A stretch of DNA of 64,000 nt, taken from positions 312,001-376,000 of the forward strand of contig JAJEKV010000238.1 in the NCBI GenBank assembly GCA_021234155.1, given 5' to 3'. The notes under the pieces were generated by a model, which was not told where the DNA came from, did not search any database, and was given only the letters and a program-made list of their open reading frames with translations. This stretch comes from Isoetes taiwanensis (taxonomy: Eukaryota; Streptophyta; Lycopodiopsida; Isoetales; Isoetaceae). Positions 1 through 10,231 of the stretch are shown piece after piece; positions within the stretch are counted from its first letter, which is position 1; the number at the start of each line of letters is the position of its first letter. The translations under genes were made by a program, and so were the position numbers.

Positions 1-957
1 ACTGAATGTTTGCTGATCTGTAAAAGATTATTAAAAAGCAGGTTTGAAATGTCAGATCTTGGTGAGCTTACAAAATTTTTGGGAATTGAAATGTCAAGGA
101 ACAGGGACAAAGGTGTTATTTTGTCGACTTCGGAAAGAAGAACAAATAAGAGGTATGCTTGAAAAGTTCAAGATGAAAGAATGCAATATCAGTAAAACTC
201 CATCTATGCCAGGGTGTAAGTTGTCTCTTGATATGTGTCCAAAAAATGATGAAGAAAGAAAAGTAATGGAGAAAATTCCATATAGATCATTGGTGGGTTT
301 GTTTTGGCATATGTTGCCATTAAAACAAAGACAGGATGTGGCTCATAGTGTGAACATGCTTAGTAGATATAATGGTAATCCAGGAAAAGGCCATTGGACA
401 TTATAAAAAGAGAGTATTAAGGTATTTGAAAGGTACCATAGATATGGGAGTAGCTTATACTTCACGAGGATTTGACACTAAGCGCCTATTGTGATCTTTC
501 AAGGGGAGACTTAGATGTAAGGAAGTCCACTTACGGTTATCTTATGATGCTAGGAGGAGGTCCTATTGCATGGAAATGCAAAAAGCAAACATCTATAGCA
601 TTGGAAAAGAAGTGAGTATGCTTCAGCTACATTATGTGCCAAGGAATTAATTTGGGAAAGAAGACCGATATTAGAACACGGCATTGATCAGCCAAAACTG
701 TGAAATGCTATGTGACAAAGATATTGTATAGCTATGGCAAAAACCCCAGAATGCATGAAAGGTCAAAGCATATAGAGTTGGAGATGCATTTTATTAGGGA
801 TGCTGTTAGTAAAGGTGTGATTAAGATGAGCTACATTAACACCAATAAACAAATAGCAGATATTCTCACCAAAGTTCTACCAGAGAAAAGATTTGTTGAG
901 ATCAGGAAACAAATTGTGCATACTGAAACAGAAGATACAGTTGCAAACATGCCATGA
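1..957 (+). pseudogene. Ty1/copia retrotransposon pol remnant (RT end and RNase H)
   Basis: This is the 3' end of a copia-type polyprotein in a broken frame. The first bases read as reverse transcriptase ('SDLGELTKFLGIEMSR'). The frame then shifts and continues at 44-406 with 'PYRSLVG'. The RNase H part follows with the copia tail 'NKQIADILTK' at 700-957, ending in a stop at 955-957. Several stops and shifts separate the pieces, so no working polymerase is encoded here. In copia elements this region copies the RNA genome and removes the template strand. The 5' part (gag, protease, integrase, most of RT) lies outside the window or is lost. The order RT, RNase H, purine tract, LTR fits copia. 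Assignment to copia is firm; the lineage is not resolved. Confidence 0.85.
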
Positions 958-1650
958 AGAGGAAGTGTTGAAATAAACAGTCATGTCATGTTTGAGCAAA
1001 ATCACATATCTAACTAGATTGTTTCTTAAGCAGGTCAGGAGCGTGCATGGAATATAGATTGAGCATAGTTAAGGTTTGAGATCTAAGTGCAGGCGAAGTT
1101 GTTATAGCTAATGGTTCCATAACAGGGATAAGCCTAGGTTAAATGGCATTAAGAAATATGAACCATAACCATTGAAATATTAAGTGTTGAGTTAATGGTT
1201 TAATGGTTCGGAAATGGAAAAGTTGATATTCATGAACGATGCATGTGGGATAATTCCTGAAGCTGAAAATAACAGAGTTAGAAAGTTGATCTCGTGGCCG
1301 TAACCGCCGGATTGAGCTCTTAAAAGGACAATGGGCATAGCTTGACGTAGAGATAGCAAGGCAAAGGGGTAATCCGGAAGTGTTAGGAAGTGTTATTGCA
1401 AATTAAAGATATCAAAGGGGCCGAATATTTAAGCTACTGGTGAAGACCATTGCTACAGTGCCGTCTAAATGATTTTCTATGGTTTTATCATGAATTTAAT
1501 GGCATATTGTCTAGGTGAAGATTGAATGCATAAGCTAAATTGTAAAGCAAGAAATTAGAGACCAAATTGTGGCTTTCTTGCTAGTGAGGAGAAGTTTCTA
1601 GCTTGCATGATCTTACCTTAATGAATTGTATTTGCCTTGCTACATCATAA
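957..1650 (+). repeat. Polypurine tract and probable 3' LTR of the copia element
   Basis: Just after the pol stop codon comes the purine run AAGAGGAAG (957-965), immediately followed by TGTTGAAATA at 966. This is the usual junction of a copia polypurine tract with a 3' LTR that starts with TG. The LTR end was not fixed; a plausible CA end lies near 1,640-1,650. No second LTR is in the window to confirm the length. Confidence 0.55.
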
Positions 1651-1654
1651 CCAA

Positions 1655-2085
1655 ATGTTGACTCTACTTCATTTAATGAAATTTGAAGTCTAAAGATGAG
1701 GTAGTGACATCTTTGCTAGGATTAACTCTTGAAGGACAGCTTGTGTGATTGTAACATCCTGGCTTATCTTGTAGAGTCATGTCTATTCTGAACCAGCAAC
1801 AATCCCTGGAAACCATAGCCACAGCTGGAAACCGCGTAGCCATAGCAGGAATAGCCATAGCTAGAAACCGAGTAGCCGTAGCTGGAGTACCATAGCTAGA
1901 AACTGAGTAGCCACAATTCCAGAGCCTATCTCTGCCTGCTATTTTACGCTGCCCAAGCGACACCAAGCGGATCTCCAAGCATCACCAAGAAGATCTCCAA
2001 GCAGATCTCCAAGTGACGGCCTCATCTGTATTACCTCATCTGCACCGCCTCATCTGGCATATCTCCCAGCCTCATCTGCATCGGC
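1655..2085. repeat. Degenerate short tandem repeats
   Basis: At about 1,810-1,915 a unit like 'catagctagaaaccgagtagc' recurs four or five times with changes. At 1,958-2,085 the phrases 'gatctccaagca' and 'cctcatctg' recur several times. The open frame on the minus strand across the first array is a by-product of the repeat. No gene is seen. Confidence 0.5.
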
Positions 2086-2584
2086 TCCTGCCCACCATGT
2101 TCGGACGGCGGCCGCCACAAATCTGTAAAATTACCCAAGGTAAAAAAAAATGAAACAAAACCCTAACCCCTATGTTTCGATAAACCATTGACAAAACCAT
2201 AGCAACAGATAATTTGCGAACCTTTATTGGTTGGGAATTCTGCCCACCGCACATACAATATATACGAGACCGAAAAAACACGACTAAATTAACAGACACC
2301 ATTATTAACGAGAAGATCCGCAGGATAACTGCCACCTATCCAAAGCGACAGCAAGATACTGCCACAAATACAAAGCATGTGTACAATGGCATTCAACAGT
2401 TTTAGGTTATTCAGCGGTGCTGGAGTCGGGCGTGTTGCCGACCCAAGACTTTTGAATGATGCTCAAGTAAGAATTGTGGAACGCCAGAATGGTGGTCTCA
2501 AATTATTTGAAAAAGACGTTCAAATTTGGGATGATTTCCAATAACTGCTTATTACATGCCTTTTCTAAGCCCCTTAGGAATTAT
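2086..2584. other. Gene-free stretch downstream of the receptor kinase remnant
   Basis: Short overlapping frames occur on both strands, but none shows a recognisable domain. The stretch lies 3' of the minus-strand kinase stop codon and would hold its 3' untranslated region. No other feature was recognised. Confidence 0.4.
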
Positions 2585-2849
2585 TCACCTTGCTTTTGGA
2601 CTTGGGACGAAGGCAATATTGCTAGAAGTATTCGTTTTGCTTGTATTCGAAGAGCTGATACCCAAACTGAACAGTCTTCTTTTACTCGGTGGAATAGAAG
2701 GAATGCACATTAGACCTTGCAGCATTTTCACTATTTCTGCCATTGATGGACGAGAAGCAGGGTTTGTTTCTAAACATAGCAAAGTTACTTGCAGTAATCT
2801 GCTTGCCTGTTTTTTATCAATTGGCGTCAGATTGGATATGTCGGACCGC
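2585..2849 (-). pseudogene. G-type lectin receptor kinase, kinase C-terminus (third piece)
   Basis: On the minus strand this piece gives the end of a plant receptor-like kinase: 'CLETNPASRPSMAEIVKMLQG', which is the subdomain XI signature with the conserved arginine, followed by a Ser/Thr-rich tail and a stop. Reading upstream in the same frame reaches 'ISNLTPIDKKQ' right at the edge of the inserted inverted-repeat element at 2,850. The matching upstream kinase half resumes at 3,257, so the coding sequence was cut by that insertion. Together with the pieces at 3,257-4,349 and 12,695-13,840 it is one former gene. It cannot make a complete kinase in its present state. Confidence 0.8.
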
Positions 2850-3256
2850 CGTATTTAGAGTCCGGGATGTGGTATTTCCGGACTTTTTTTGTGGTATTTC
2901 CGGCCACCCGTTATCAGCCACTGTAACTTCACAGTTTGAAGCTCAGAATCAACTGTTTTGGGGCATTTTTGGATCAATCCGGCTCTATCTGGGCTCAAAT
3001 CGCTTCCTCTCTTCATCAAACTAACGTTAAAGAGGCAGACAAAGTGATTAGAAGGGCTTTTGAAGCAGTTCAAGCCGTCCACGGAGCTGCAAGAATGATC
3101 CGACCAAAGATTTCAGCTCCGCCGCATAGTTTCGCGCTTGGTTTTTGGCCAGAAATACCACCTTTTTTTGGCCGGAAATACCACCTGGCTGATAACGGAT
3201 GTCTAGAAATACCACCAAGAAAGTCCGGAAATACCACATCCCGGACTCTAAATACG
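2850..3256. mobile_element. 407-bp non-autonomous inverted-repeat DNA transposon inside the kinase
   Basis: The two ends mirror each other over about 65-70 bp. The left end starts CGTATTTAGAGTCCGGGATG at 2,850 and runs to 'gttatcagcca' near 2,920. The right end is its reverse complement from 'tggctgataacgg' near 3,186 to 3,256. Inside the arms the phrase GTGGTATTTCCGG and its complement recur, three or four times on the right side. The flanks are the two halves of a kinase coding sequence, which proves insertion. A clear target-site duplication was not found, so the superfamily is open. No transposase is encoded. Confidence 0.8.
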
Positions 3257-4349
3257 GACGTCAACTATATCTAGCATAGGAGAATCATCATCTTCATTTT
3301 CACACACGATCACCTCATTCAACTTCTCATAAAGCTCAGCACTCTTTTGGCTATATAGAATATCCAAAACCACCATGCCATAACTATAAACATCTGCTTT
3401 GTAAGTAATCCCACCTTCTGGTAGCGAGCCATATATCCTGGAGTGCCTCTTATTGTGTCCGTCATCATGATGCTTTGATTTTTGTTCATGAATCTAGACA
3501 ATCCGAAATCTGCCACTTTACGAGTGAATTCCGAGTCTAGAAGAATGTTTTGTGGCTTCAAATCCAAATGCAAGACTCTGTGTTTGCATCCTTCGTGCAA
3601 GTATGCCATGCCTTCTGCAACTCCTAGTGCAACTTTAAACCTTATCTCCCAGGGTAAGACACTAGTAAGATGTCCTGAAATCCATCTGTCCAGAGAGCCA
3701 TTAGCCAAGTATTCATAGACTAAAATTCTGTGCGACTCTTGTAAACAATATCCAATCAACTCCACCAGATTGATGTGATGAATTTTCCCCAGGATAGACA
3801 TCTCTGCAAAGAAGTCTTTTCCCTCGTACCAAGCGGCATCCAAAACCTTCACGGCTACTTCACGATAATTTGCAAGCAATCCTTTGTACACTTTTGCAAA
3901 TGCACCTTTACCAATCAATGTTTTAAATCCACGAAGTCGGTTCTTGATTTCGAGAATATGAATATCCGACCGCCCAACGAGGTGATCATGTTGGTCATGT
4001 TCTTGCAAGACGGAGTTTTCTGTGATTTTAATCCCAAATCCGGTTCTTGACCTTTTCGTTTTAGGAGGGCTTTTCCTTAACTTAAGCACAATAGCCACTA
4101 TAGCAAGGATTATTGCAGAAAATGATCCAAGAACGGCTGCCTACAAAATTCCAACGTAAATGTGATGGGAAGCTCTTGAGATGGAGCTAGCGATGTTCTT
4201 TGGCGGCTTCAGAAAACCTACACAATTTTGATGGGGTGCCCACTTCATTGTCCGCCTGGCCGCACTAAGTAGCAAAAATACTTGTTGCATTGTAAAATGC
4301 TCTGCCGCGACAGAACTGTTTTTCTCGCACAAAATCCGATTGCTCGGTC
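3257..4349 (-). pseudogene. G-type lectin receptor kinase, PAN tail, membrane span and kinase (second piece)
   Basis: On the minus strand, a region of PAN-domain character (4,349 to about 4,145; 'LCEKNSSVAA', 'VGFLKPPKNI') leads into a transmembrane segment at about 4,140-4,085 (AVLGSFSAIILAIVAIV). A kinase domain follows: glycine loop GKGAFAKVYKG, 'VAVKVLD', catalytic loop HLDLKPQNIL, DFGLSRF and GTPGYMA. Just after GYMA, near 3,430, the PEW codons are missing and the frame shifts; 'LPEGGITYKADVYSYGM' continues in another frame. A TAG at 4,141-4,143 breaks the juxtamembrane frame, unless it is an intron acceptor. Known relatives are SD2-type receptor kinases that sense outside signals at the plasma membrane. 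Damage plus two transposon insertions make this a pseudogene. Confidence 0.85.
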
Positions 4350-4525
4350 GGCTCCCAAAATTTAGTCGAGAGTCATTGGGTTAGCCCCAGCGAACCCCAA
4401 AATCGCCAGGCGAACCAGCGGGATAAGCCAGCGAAACCAGCGGGGGCGTGGGCGCGGGTGCAATCGCCGCTGCGTGGCATTCTTTGCCGGGTTCGCGGCT
4501 TAACCCAAACCGGTGCTGTCGGCGG
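4350..4525. repeat. Left terminal inverted repeat of the Mutator-like element
   Basis: This GC-rich arm pairs with 12,495-12,694 in reverse complement. Shared blocks in order are GGCTCCC, GGGTTA(A)GCC, CAGCGAACCCC, CGCCAGG(G)CGAACC, CGTGGCAT and TTCGCGGCT(T)AACCCAAACC. The match has gaps and substitutions, so the inner limit is approximate. Overlapping open frames here on both strands reflect GC-richness and are not genes. Confidence 0.75.
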
Positions 4526-5960
4526 CAGGCGACAGGGGAATCCGCAGCGTTGGGTTGGCGACCCTTACAGGGTTGGCAGAGGCGAACCACGCGCCCCCGG
4601 ATCGATGCCCTACGTCGGCTGCGCCCGGCGACCCTCCCCGGGTTGCGCTGCTTGCCGAACCCCGGTCACCGGGTCGGGTCGCAGTCGCCGGCCCGGCCGG
4701 CCGTTTTAGCGAGGCCCCCGTTCGCCAAGGCGAACCCAAAAGCGTATTTGGGGGCGGGGATCGGTCATCTGGTACCGGCCGGCCGAGGTCGCCGGCCACC
4801 AGGCAAGGCTAGATCTTCGCCTGCACCAAATCTGGATTCAATGCAGCGAACCCTTGCCTTTCTGCATCCCTTCTAAGCTTCTATATTTTCAACTGTCTTC
4901 GAGCTCTCGTTCTACTCAATCCGGCTAGAAGCTTCTATATTTTCAACTGTCTTCGAGCTCTCGTTCTACTCAATCCGGCCGATCATCTTCAGCTCATCCA
5001 GGTGTGTGCTCTTCAAACCAAAAATTTTTCCGTAAATCTCTTTAGGCCTAGTCTAAGCTACTGGACTAAAAACCTCTCCTATTTGTTTTTTTCTGATATC
5101 GACAGATACATACATTTCGTTATTTGAGAAGGAATGATTAAGTAAACCTGTCTATTTGAACATAGTCGCAGCTTAGGTATTTAAAGATTACATTTCATGC
5201 CTTTCACATGAGAGGCTCTGTTCTGATTACCATTCAATGGTTTATATCGACATTAGTTTAAATAGTTTAATAAACATTAAATAGTTTTGAACATAAAGCA
5301 ATTCGTCATTGTGTTCTTTCAATAAGTAGATATCCAAGAATAACTATTTCTTGTTCTTGTGTTCTTATTTGCCCTTGAAAGATAACGTAGACCTATGTGA
5401 GCCCTTTCATTTCATGGAAAAATTAAAGCTTGATTAGTTTCTCAAGTTGTTTAGTGCAAATGTCATCCATATATCTTTGCAACCAATGTTTGGTAACCTC
5501 CAATAAAGAATCAATGCTTGATTCTTTAGCACGTGCACACTTCCATGCACGCTTGAGATATTATCTAATCATATGCCAATGGTTAATAAAATTAAACTAG
5601 ATCTATTCATTATATAGTGTCTAGATTCGAAGAAGAAGAAGAAGTTTTTACATTATACTACATTACAACATCCCATTGGATATTTGACACACATACCACA
5701 TCAGAATTGTTTTGTTGGTTTCGGGCCACTTCGTTGAAAACGCTACCCAAGTAAACAGATAATAATTTAATTTCAAGTCCAAATATACAATATGGAACTA
5801 GAAACTCCAACAATGCTACAAAATGTAGTAATGCCCAATGCTTCTATAGGTTTGTACTCAGGTATTGCCCAATGCCCAATACTCCTTAATAGGTTGTTAT
5901 CGTCGCCGATGCAAACATATATCTTTTCTTAGTCTTTTATAACCTTCATCCTAGTCAGCT
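4526..5960. other. Left interior of the Mutator-like element, no gene
   Basis: The first 300 bases are GC-rich and similar in style to the terminal repeat. The rest is AT-rich. An exact two-copy duplication lies at 4,875-4,982 (separate entry). No coding sequence was recognised; long open frames at 4,448-4,876 overlap each other in several frames and on both strands. Confidence 0.4.
4875..4982. repeat. 54-bp tandem duplication
   Basis: Two near-identical copies of 54 bp, each beginning AAGCTTCTATATTTTCAACT and ending near CTCAATCCGGC, lie head to tail at 4,875-4,928 and 4,929-4,982. The copies are almost unchanged, so the duplication is recent compared with the decay around it. Confidence 0.85.
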
Positions 5961-5970
5961 CGACATTAAA

Positions 5971-6558
5971 ATGTGGCTTGTGTTCATGTTCACCTGTAAC
6001 TCAGATATCTATTCGAGACCGTCAGCGACCATGTCTTACTCAGATGCAGTTCCACCAGTTGGCATGGAGGAGCGTCCTCTGCCGTTTGGCCTGCAGAGCG
6101 GCGCTGATGTTCCCGGACGCATCGGTAGCATTGTAGAATGGTACCCCAACTGACATTGTCTTAACCTGCTAGGTCTGTTTTGTGTGCTTGTTAACCGTAT
6201 TTGTTTTGTGGCAGGGAATACCATGGCATTTGGTGCCTCGTCCGCAGGGTCACGTCGGTTGAGAGCGATCGGGCCCCCCTACCGCTGCCCGGTGGATTTG
6301 CACGACACACGGGTGCACTCACTATGTCGACGGGATACGTCGTGACCCCGGATTTTGGTCCGACGGCGTGGCGAACATGGGGCCACCACCGAGCCACCAC
6401 CCGGATCTATGGTATTGGCACCACGTATTATAGGGGCCGCGGTCCGCGACACCCGAATTGCGGATAGAGTGGTGTCCGGCCGGGGAGAGGGCAGCTTCGG
6501 CGACGAAGATCCTGGTCAAGGCAGGCGTATGTTGGAAGCTGCCGCCCGGATTACCTAG
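5971..6558 (+). other. Possible 5' exons of the plus-strand gene in the Mutator-like element
   Basis: A frame from an ATG at 6,031 ('MSYSDAVPPVGMEERPLPFG') stops at about 6,153. Further open GC-rich frames follow at 6,201-6,467 and 6,355-6,558, the second after a 'ggcag' that could be a splice acceptor. None shows a known domain. They lie on the same strand and directly upstream of the Ulp1-like part, so they may be early exons of that gene. Exon borders cannot be fixed by eye. Confidence 0.3.
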
Positions 6559-6806
6559 AAGCGAGGAGGCAAGGCGCAACAACAATGCGCCTACAAAGAT
6601 GTCCTAACCCCGAGAGGCGCCTTGGATGCCTTTCCGGAGGGTCCGGGCGCCATGTTCCACGAGGCCAAGACACAAAGATAGGGGCCTTGTAGAGGATGCA
6701 GCCTTTTATGAAGGTTGCATTAGAGCCGTGAGCTAGTGCCGCAGGTGGCGCCCGGCGGGAAGACCGACCGCGACATGCCCTTCTCAATGGCCCGGGCCAT
6801 TGCACG

Positions 6807-7743
6807 GAGGATGGGTGGCCATTTGCCCCCGAGGAGGTGAGGCTGCTAGCCGAGCTCCCTCAGATACGGAGTCGGCCGGGTTTCTGTTGCGAGTCCATCT
6901 TCGCCACCGGTTTACGTAGCCGGCGGCGTCCCACCCTCCCGATCCCATCCTTCGCCCGAGAGGAGAGTGAATTGCATGCCGACATGGGCGAGTTCCAGTC
7001 AGAGGTAGGGGCTAGGTCAGACACAGGCTCCTCTCATGGGACACGTCCGCTGCCGGCTGATCTCTATATGGCCAACCCTCCTTCTATAGGGCGCTTGCGC
7101 GGTGACAGTGCTGACCCGCCTAGGGGCCGCCAAGTCTTCGACGACATTGTGAGGACCGCAATGGCAGGCACGGGTATGGCACACACTTTGACCTCGCCAT
7201 TTCCGCCTGAGGGAAATGAGGCATGGATGAGAGACCGAGCACGCGGTTTCTTCATGTACCACCTTGGAGATGACGATCATGTGGGCTGGTGGTACTTCGA
7301 CAACCTGCCTACACGCCCAGGCGTCTCGGGAGTTCGCTTCAACCTCCCCGCGCTTCGCTCGTGAGTGTTTCTTGTGCTCGCCTCATGCGCGTATGTGCTC
7401 CATTGTCGTGATCTCACCTGCAGTGTCTTTAATAATGTGACGGTTTGGCTCTTTGAGCGATTGGGGGCACCCGGTACATGCATGGGGGGAGGGCGGCATA
7501 CGATGCGGCGGCGTTGTGCAGGGTCTGGTCGATAACAACACCTGCGGCATGCATATTGGCTTCATCATGCGGCAGCTCGTGCGATACGTGTGGCAAACGA
7601 GGCCGGACGCAATTGTGCCAATTAGCAGGGCCTGGTACACGGCGCAAGATGTGCGACAGTTTAGGAATGAGTGGCCTGTAGTAGTCTTGCTGCTTTATTG
7701 TAGGGTGTACTGGTACCGACAAAGACTCGGTGGTCACTGTTAG
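6807..7743 (+). CDS. Ulp1-like (C48) cysteine protease gene carried by the Mutator-like element, probably multi-exon
   Basis: An open stretch at about 6,807-7,364 ('GWPFAPEEVRLLAELPQIRS', then 'DDDHVGWWYFDNLP') ends at a good splice donor (CTC|GTGAGT, 7,363). An acceptor (CTGCAG) lies near 7,421. In another frame, 7,511-7,690 reads 'VVQGLVDNNTCGMHIGFIM', followed by 'DVRQFRNEW'. The pattern Q, a few residues, N, then CG followed by a hydrophobic helix is the active-site box of Ulp1/SENP proteases: Gln codon near 7,519 and Cys codon near 7,543. 'HVGWW' could hold the histidine. These enzymes cut SUMO-like tags; plant Mutator-like elements are known to carry such genes. A frame change between 7,422 and 7,511 means another intron or damage. 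The Cys box is seen; the rest is inference. Confidence 0.5.
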
Positions 7744-7876
7744 TGGTAATTGAGCTTTTTGTAACTGAAAGGTTGCTTAAATGATTAAATGGTTTACATA
7801 CTTACAACTGTCCACCCCAAAATTATAAAGTGGACCCTATTACAGCTTAATGAACCTAATTAGGAGTTGTGCCCCA

Positions 7877-8632
7877 TCAGCTTCCCGTGTGGTCCCTCGT
7901 CCGTGCGCGAGGTCGTGGGGGTTGGTCCCTCGATACGGTGGCCCTTGCACGCCATCTGTGGACTCCACTGCGGGCATGTTCCTGCTGTCTGTCATACCCG
8001 CCATGGTAGACGTGAACCGGCGGGCCGGCTGCGTCTCTATAGAATCGGATCTGCCGGAGAACCTTGGAAATCATGTCACGCACCTCTGCTGGGTCAAGAG
8101 CATCAGCATTCTGCATGGTGGCCTGCACTGTTTGGTGTTCGGCCATGAGCAGCGCATCCCACTGTTGTAGCAACGGGATTAGCACATCGACGTCGTTCGC
8201 GGGTGCGGGCGGTCTTGGAGGCAAGGGCGGAATGAATTGTCGGTTGGGATATAGCTCATTGTACAACGCGGGGTGGCTGCTAATAAGGAAGTAGTCTCCC
8301 GCTATGAGATGTTTGCACACAGCATGGGGGCATGGACAATCACAATATCGCATTCTCATGTGTTGAGTGTATCTTAAACCCTCCGTTGACTGGCTTGCCA
8401 TAGATAACCTGACGCCGGTAGCATCTTCGAGGCGAATGGCGTTGGGGTTATCGTGCAAGGATTGGATAAGCGAGTGAGCACCCGCATGTCTCTTCGGATA
8501 TGAACGTGTGCTATAACGTCCAAACTCGGCTAGATAGAAAAACAGCGGTGAGGGGAGGCGATCGGACAGAAGCACAAAAAATACGAAAGAGTTAGACCCG
8601 AGCAGACTTACCAAGACTCCATCTTTCTTCAC
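7877..8632 (-). CDS. Mutator-like transposase, SWIM zinc-finger exon
   Basis: This minus-strand frame of about 250 codons contains 'MRMRYCDCPCPHAVCKHLIAG', a CxC...CxH array of the SWIM zinc-finger type that follows the catalytic domain in Mutator-like transposases. A proline-rich segment ('PPLPPRPPAPANDVDVLIPL') and a charged Arg-rich tail follow, ending in a stop at 7,877. SWIM fingers help bind DNA or protein partners. The frame overlaps the end of the upstream catalytic exon (8,592-8,864) by about 40 bases in another phase, so a splice or shift joins them. This exon looks undamaged. Confidence 0.7.
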   Translation of the reverse strand: MKKDGVLVSLLGSNSFVFFVLLSDRLPSPLFFYLAEFGRYSTRSYPKRHAGAHSLIQSLHDNPNAIRLEDATGVRLSMASQSTEGLRYTQHMRMRYCDCPCPHAVCKHLIAGDYFLISSHPALYNELYPNRQFIPPLPPRPPAPANDVDVLIPLLQQWDALLMAEHQTVQATMQNADALDPAEVRDMISKVLRQIRFYRDAAGPPVHVYHGGYDRQQEHARSGVHRWRARATVSRDQPPRPRARTRDHTGS

Positions 8633-9340
8633 ACCGAGTCAAGATTGTGCCTCCAGCTGGCAAGGTCCCTTCCGGAAAGCCTATGAGATGAGACACTAGC
8701 GTGTACATCCTTATATTAACTTTGCACTGCAGGGTTTGGGTCTTCAGAACTTTCCAGTGCGCTTCCACGTAGTTTGTCGTATCGACATCTGCATGGTTGA
8801 ACATCCGTTTGTGTCTTTGCCATTTACCGTCCCACGTTGCCCCATTCAGCCAATTGTGATTCAAGTACCTACATCGCCCAGGGTCAGGATGTTTGCCCCA
8901 GAGTCAGGATGTATGAGCTAAACGTCGTTGTGCACTCACCCTTGTATGATGTGGTTTTCTCCGTAGACAAGTTGAAATTGTGCCAACTGCTGGTGGTACG
9001 CGTGGGCGTTCGGTTCCGTCATCGGCCGGCGGTATGAGCCACGCGTCTCTCTTCAGCACCTCCCCGCCAGGCGTGGCGTGGAGGTATTTTGCCCGCGCGA
9101 CGTTTCGCATGGAACCAACATGCAAGAACATTGCCTGCAACCTGTTTGGAAAAACCATGAGTGTCGTTTTCCATCAAGCGATACAATCAATGCACGCTCA
9201 TCATACCTGCTCACCGTCTGCCCAACAATGTGGGTCTTCTGACACGACCTCCGTGATAGCCCGTCTCTTACACCCGTCCATGTCAATGGCGATTGACCTA
9301 GGCCTGATTGTGCCCATTCGTTCAAACACAAGACGTAGTG
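8592..9340 (-). CDS. Mutator-like transposase, catalytic core exons
   Basis: On the minus strand, 9,340-9,200 reads 'SIAIDMDGCKRRAITEVV' and 'CWADGEQV', matching the first acidic motif of the transposase. A GT..AG intron then appears to run from about 9,215 to 9,150, and 'NVLACWFHAKRRAGKIPPR' follows, which resembles the C-x-x-H block after the second aspartate. Next come 'NAHAYHQQLAQFQLVYGEN' and, at 8,592-8,864, 'WDGKWQRHKRM' with 'DTTNYVEAHWKVLK', the block with the likely third catalytic residue (E). Introns sit between frames, so the gene has several short exons. The enzyme would cut and join the 4,350 and 12,694 ends. Some frame breaks may be mutations. Confidence 0.6.
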
Positions 9341-9599
9341 CTATCTTCAGGGCATGTTACCGGGTGCCCTCGTCGGCCTCTATTTGCGAGCATGTAAAGA
9401 CTGGGAACCCCACACCCGACAATCCGGTACAATGGCTCTCTCTGGTGGAAACTTCCCAGATTTGTACGAAGGTTGAAACCATGGCCCAACCACCGCCGAC
9501 GCTCCATCTTACAGCAGCCTCCAACATCCTGTCATATTGGATGACTAGGATCCATGGCCGGTCCAACGGGTCTGGAGCATTAGGATTCTAGGGCTGGTG

Positions 9600-10140
9600 A
9601 AAAATCACCTTCCCGGAGGCTTTCCAATCGTCAATCCCGCTCTCGAGGCTTTCCCAGTCCGTACCCAAACTGCTGCCTACGAGGTGTAATGTGGTGAGGT
9701 TGAATGACAAAATATTTTCGATTGTGCTCTTATTGAAACAAAAGATGGACAACATCATTGAAACAAAATTATGGACAGCATCACAGTATGGAGTCTACGA
9801 CAACATCACTGCTCCATGGGATCTTAATTTTTTAGGGATCTTACCGAGTATTCTCTGGCGGTATGCCAGTTGCCACCATCCTCTGCGCCATCGTGGAATC
9901 AAGATATGACTCGCTCAACAGGGCTTCTTGTCATGCGTTATTTGCGGTCCCCGTACTCTTGCGATGTCCCCGCAAAGACGTGTCATTCAATACTTCTAAG
10001 CTCTTGTCGCAGTATAAGTAGTTCGGGATGCACAGGCATGGACCAATCCTCTGCATTTGTGAAAGGGTCATGGTGGCCAGTGTGTTCTGTGCGCACGTAT
10101 ATTCGTGCATCGCTCGATGCAGCACCATTTCCATCTACTT
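9600..10140 (-). other. Transposase middle region, possible exon
   Basis: Between the N-terminal exon and the catalytic core, the minus strand has one clean stretch near 10,140-9,985 ('DARIYVRTEHTGHHDPFTNA', 'MPVHPELLILRQELRSIE') with no stop. A likely intron or damage precedes the core. Stops elsewhere in this stretch prevent a firm model. Confidence 0.35.
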
Positions 10141-10231
10141 TCACTGTCCGCAAACGAAACAAGCATCCTCTGCGGTGCGACCGTCTGATTTGCCTATCCC
10201 CCCGGGTCCCCCTCCTTCGTGGTTGTCTCCA

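Noticed and set aside
1-1650. A functional copia element
   Set aside because: Several frame breaks in pol, and the 5' half is not in the window.
4381-4876. Long open frames in four or more phases in GC-rich DNA
   Set aside because: They overlap on both strands and coincide with the terminal repeat of the Mutator-like element; GC-richness lowers stop frequency. No domain is seen.
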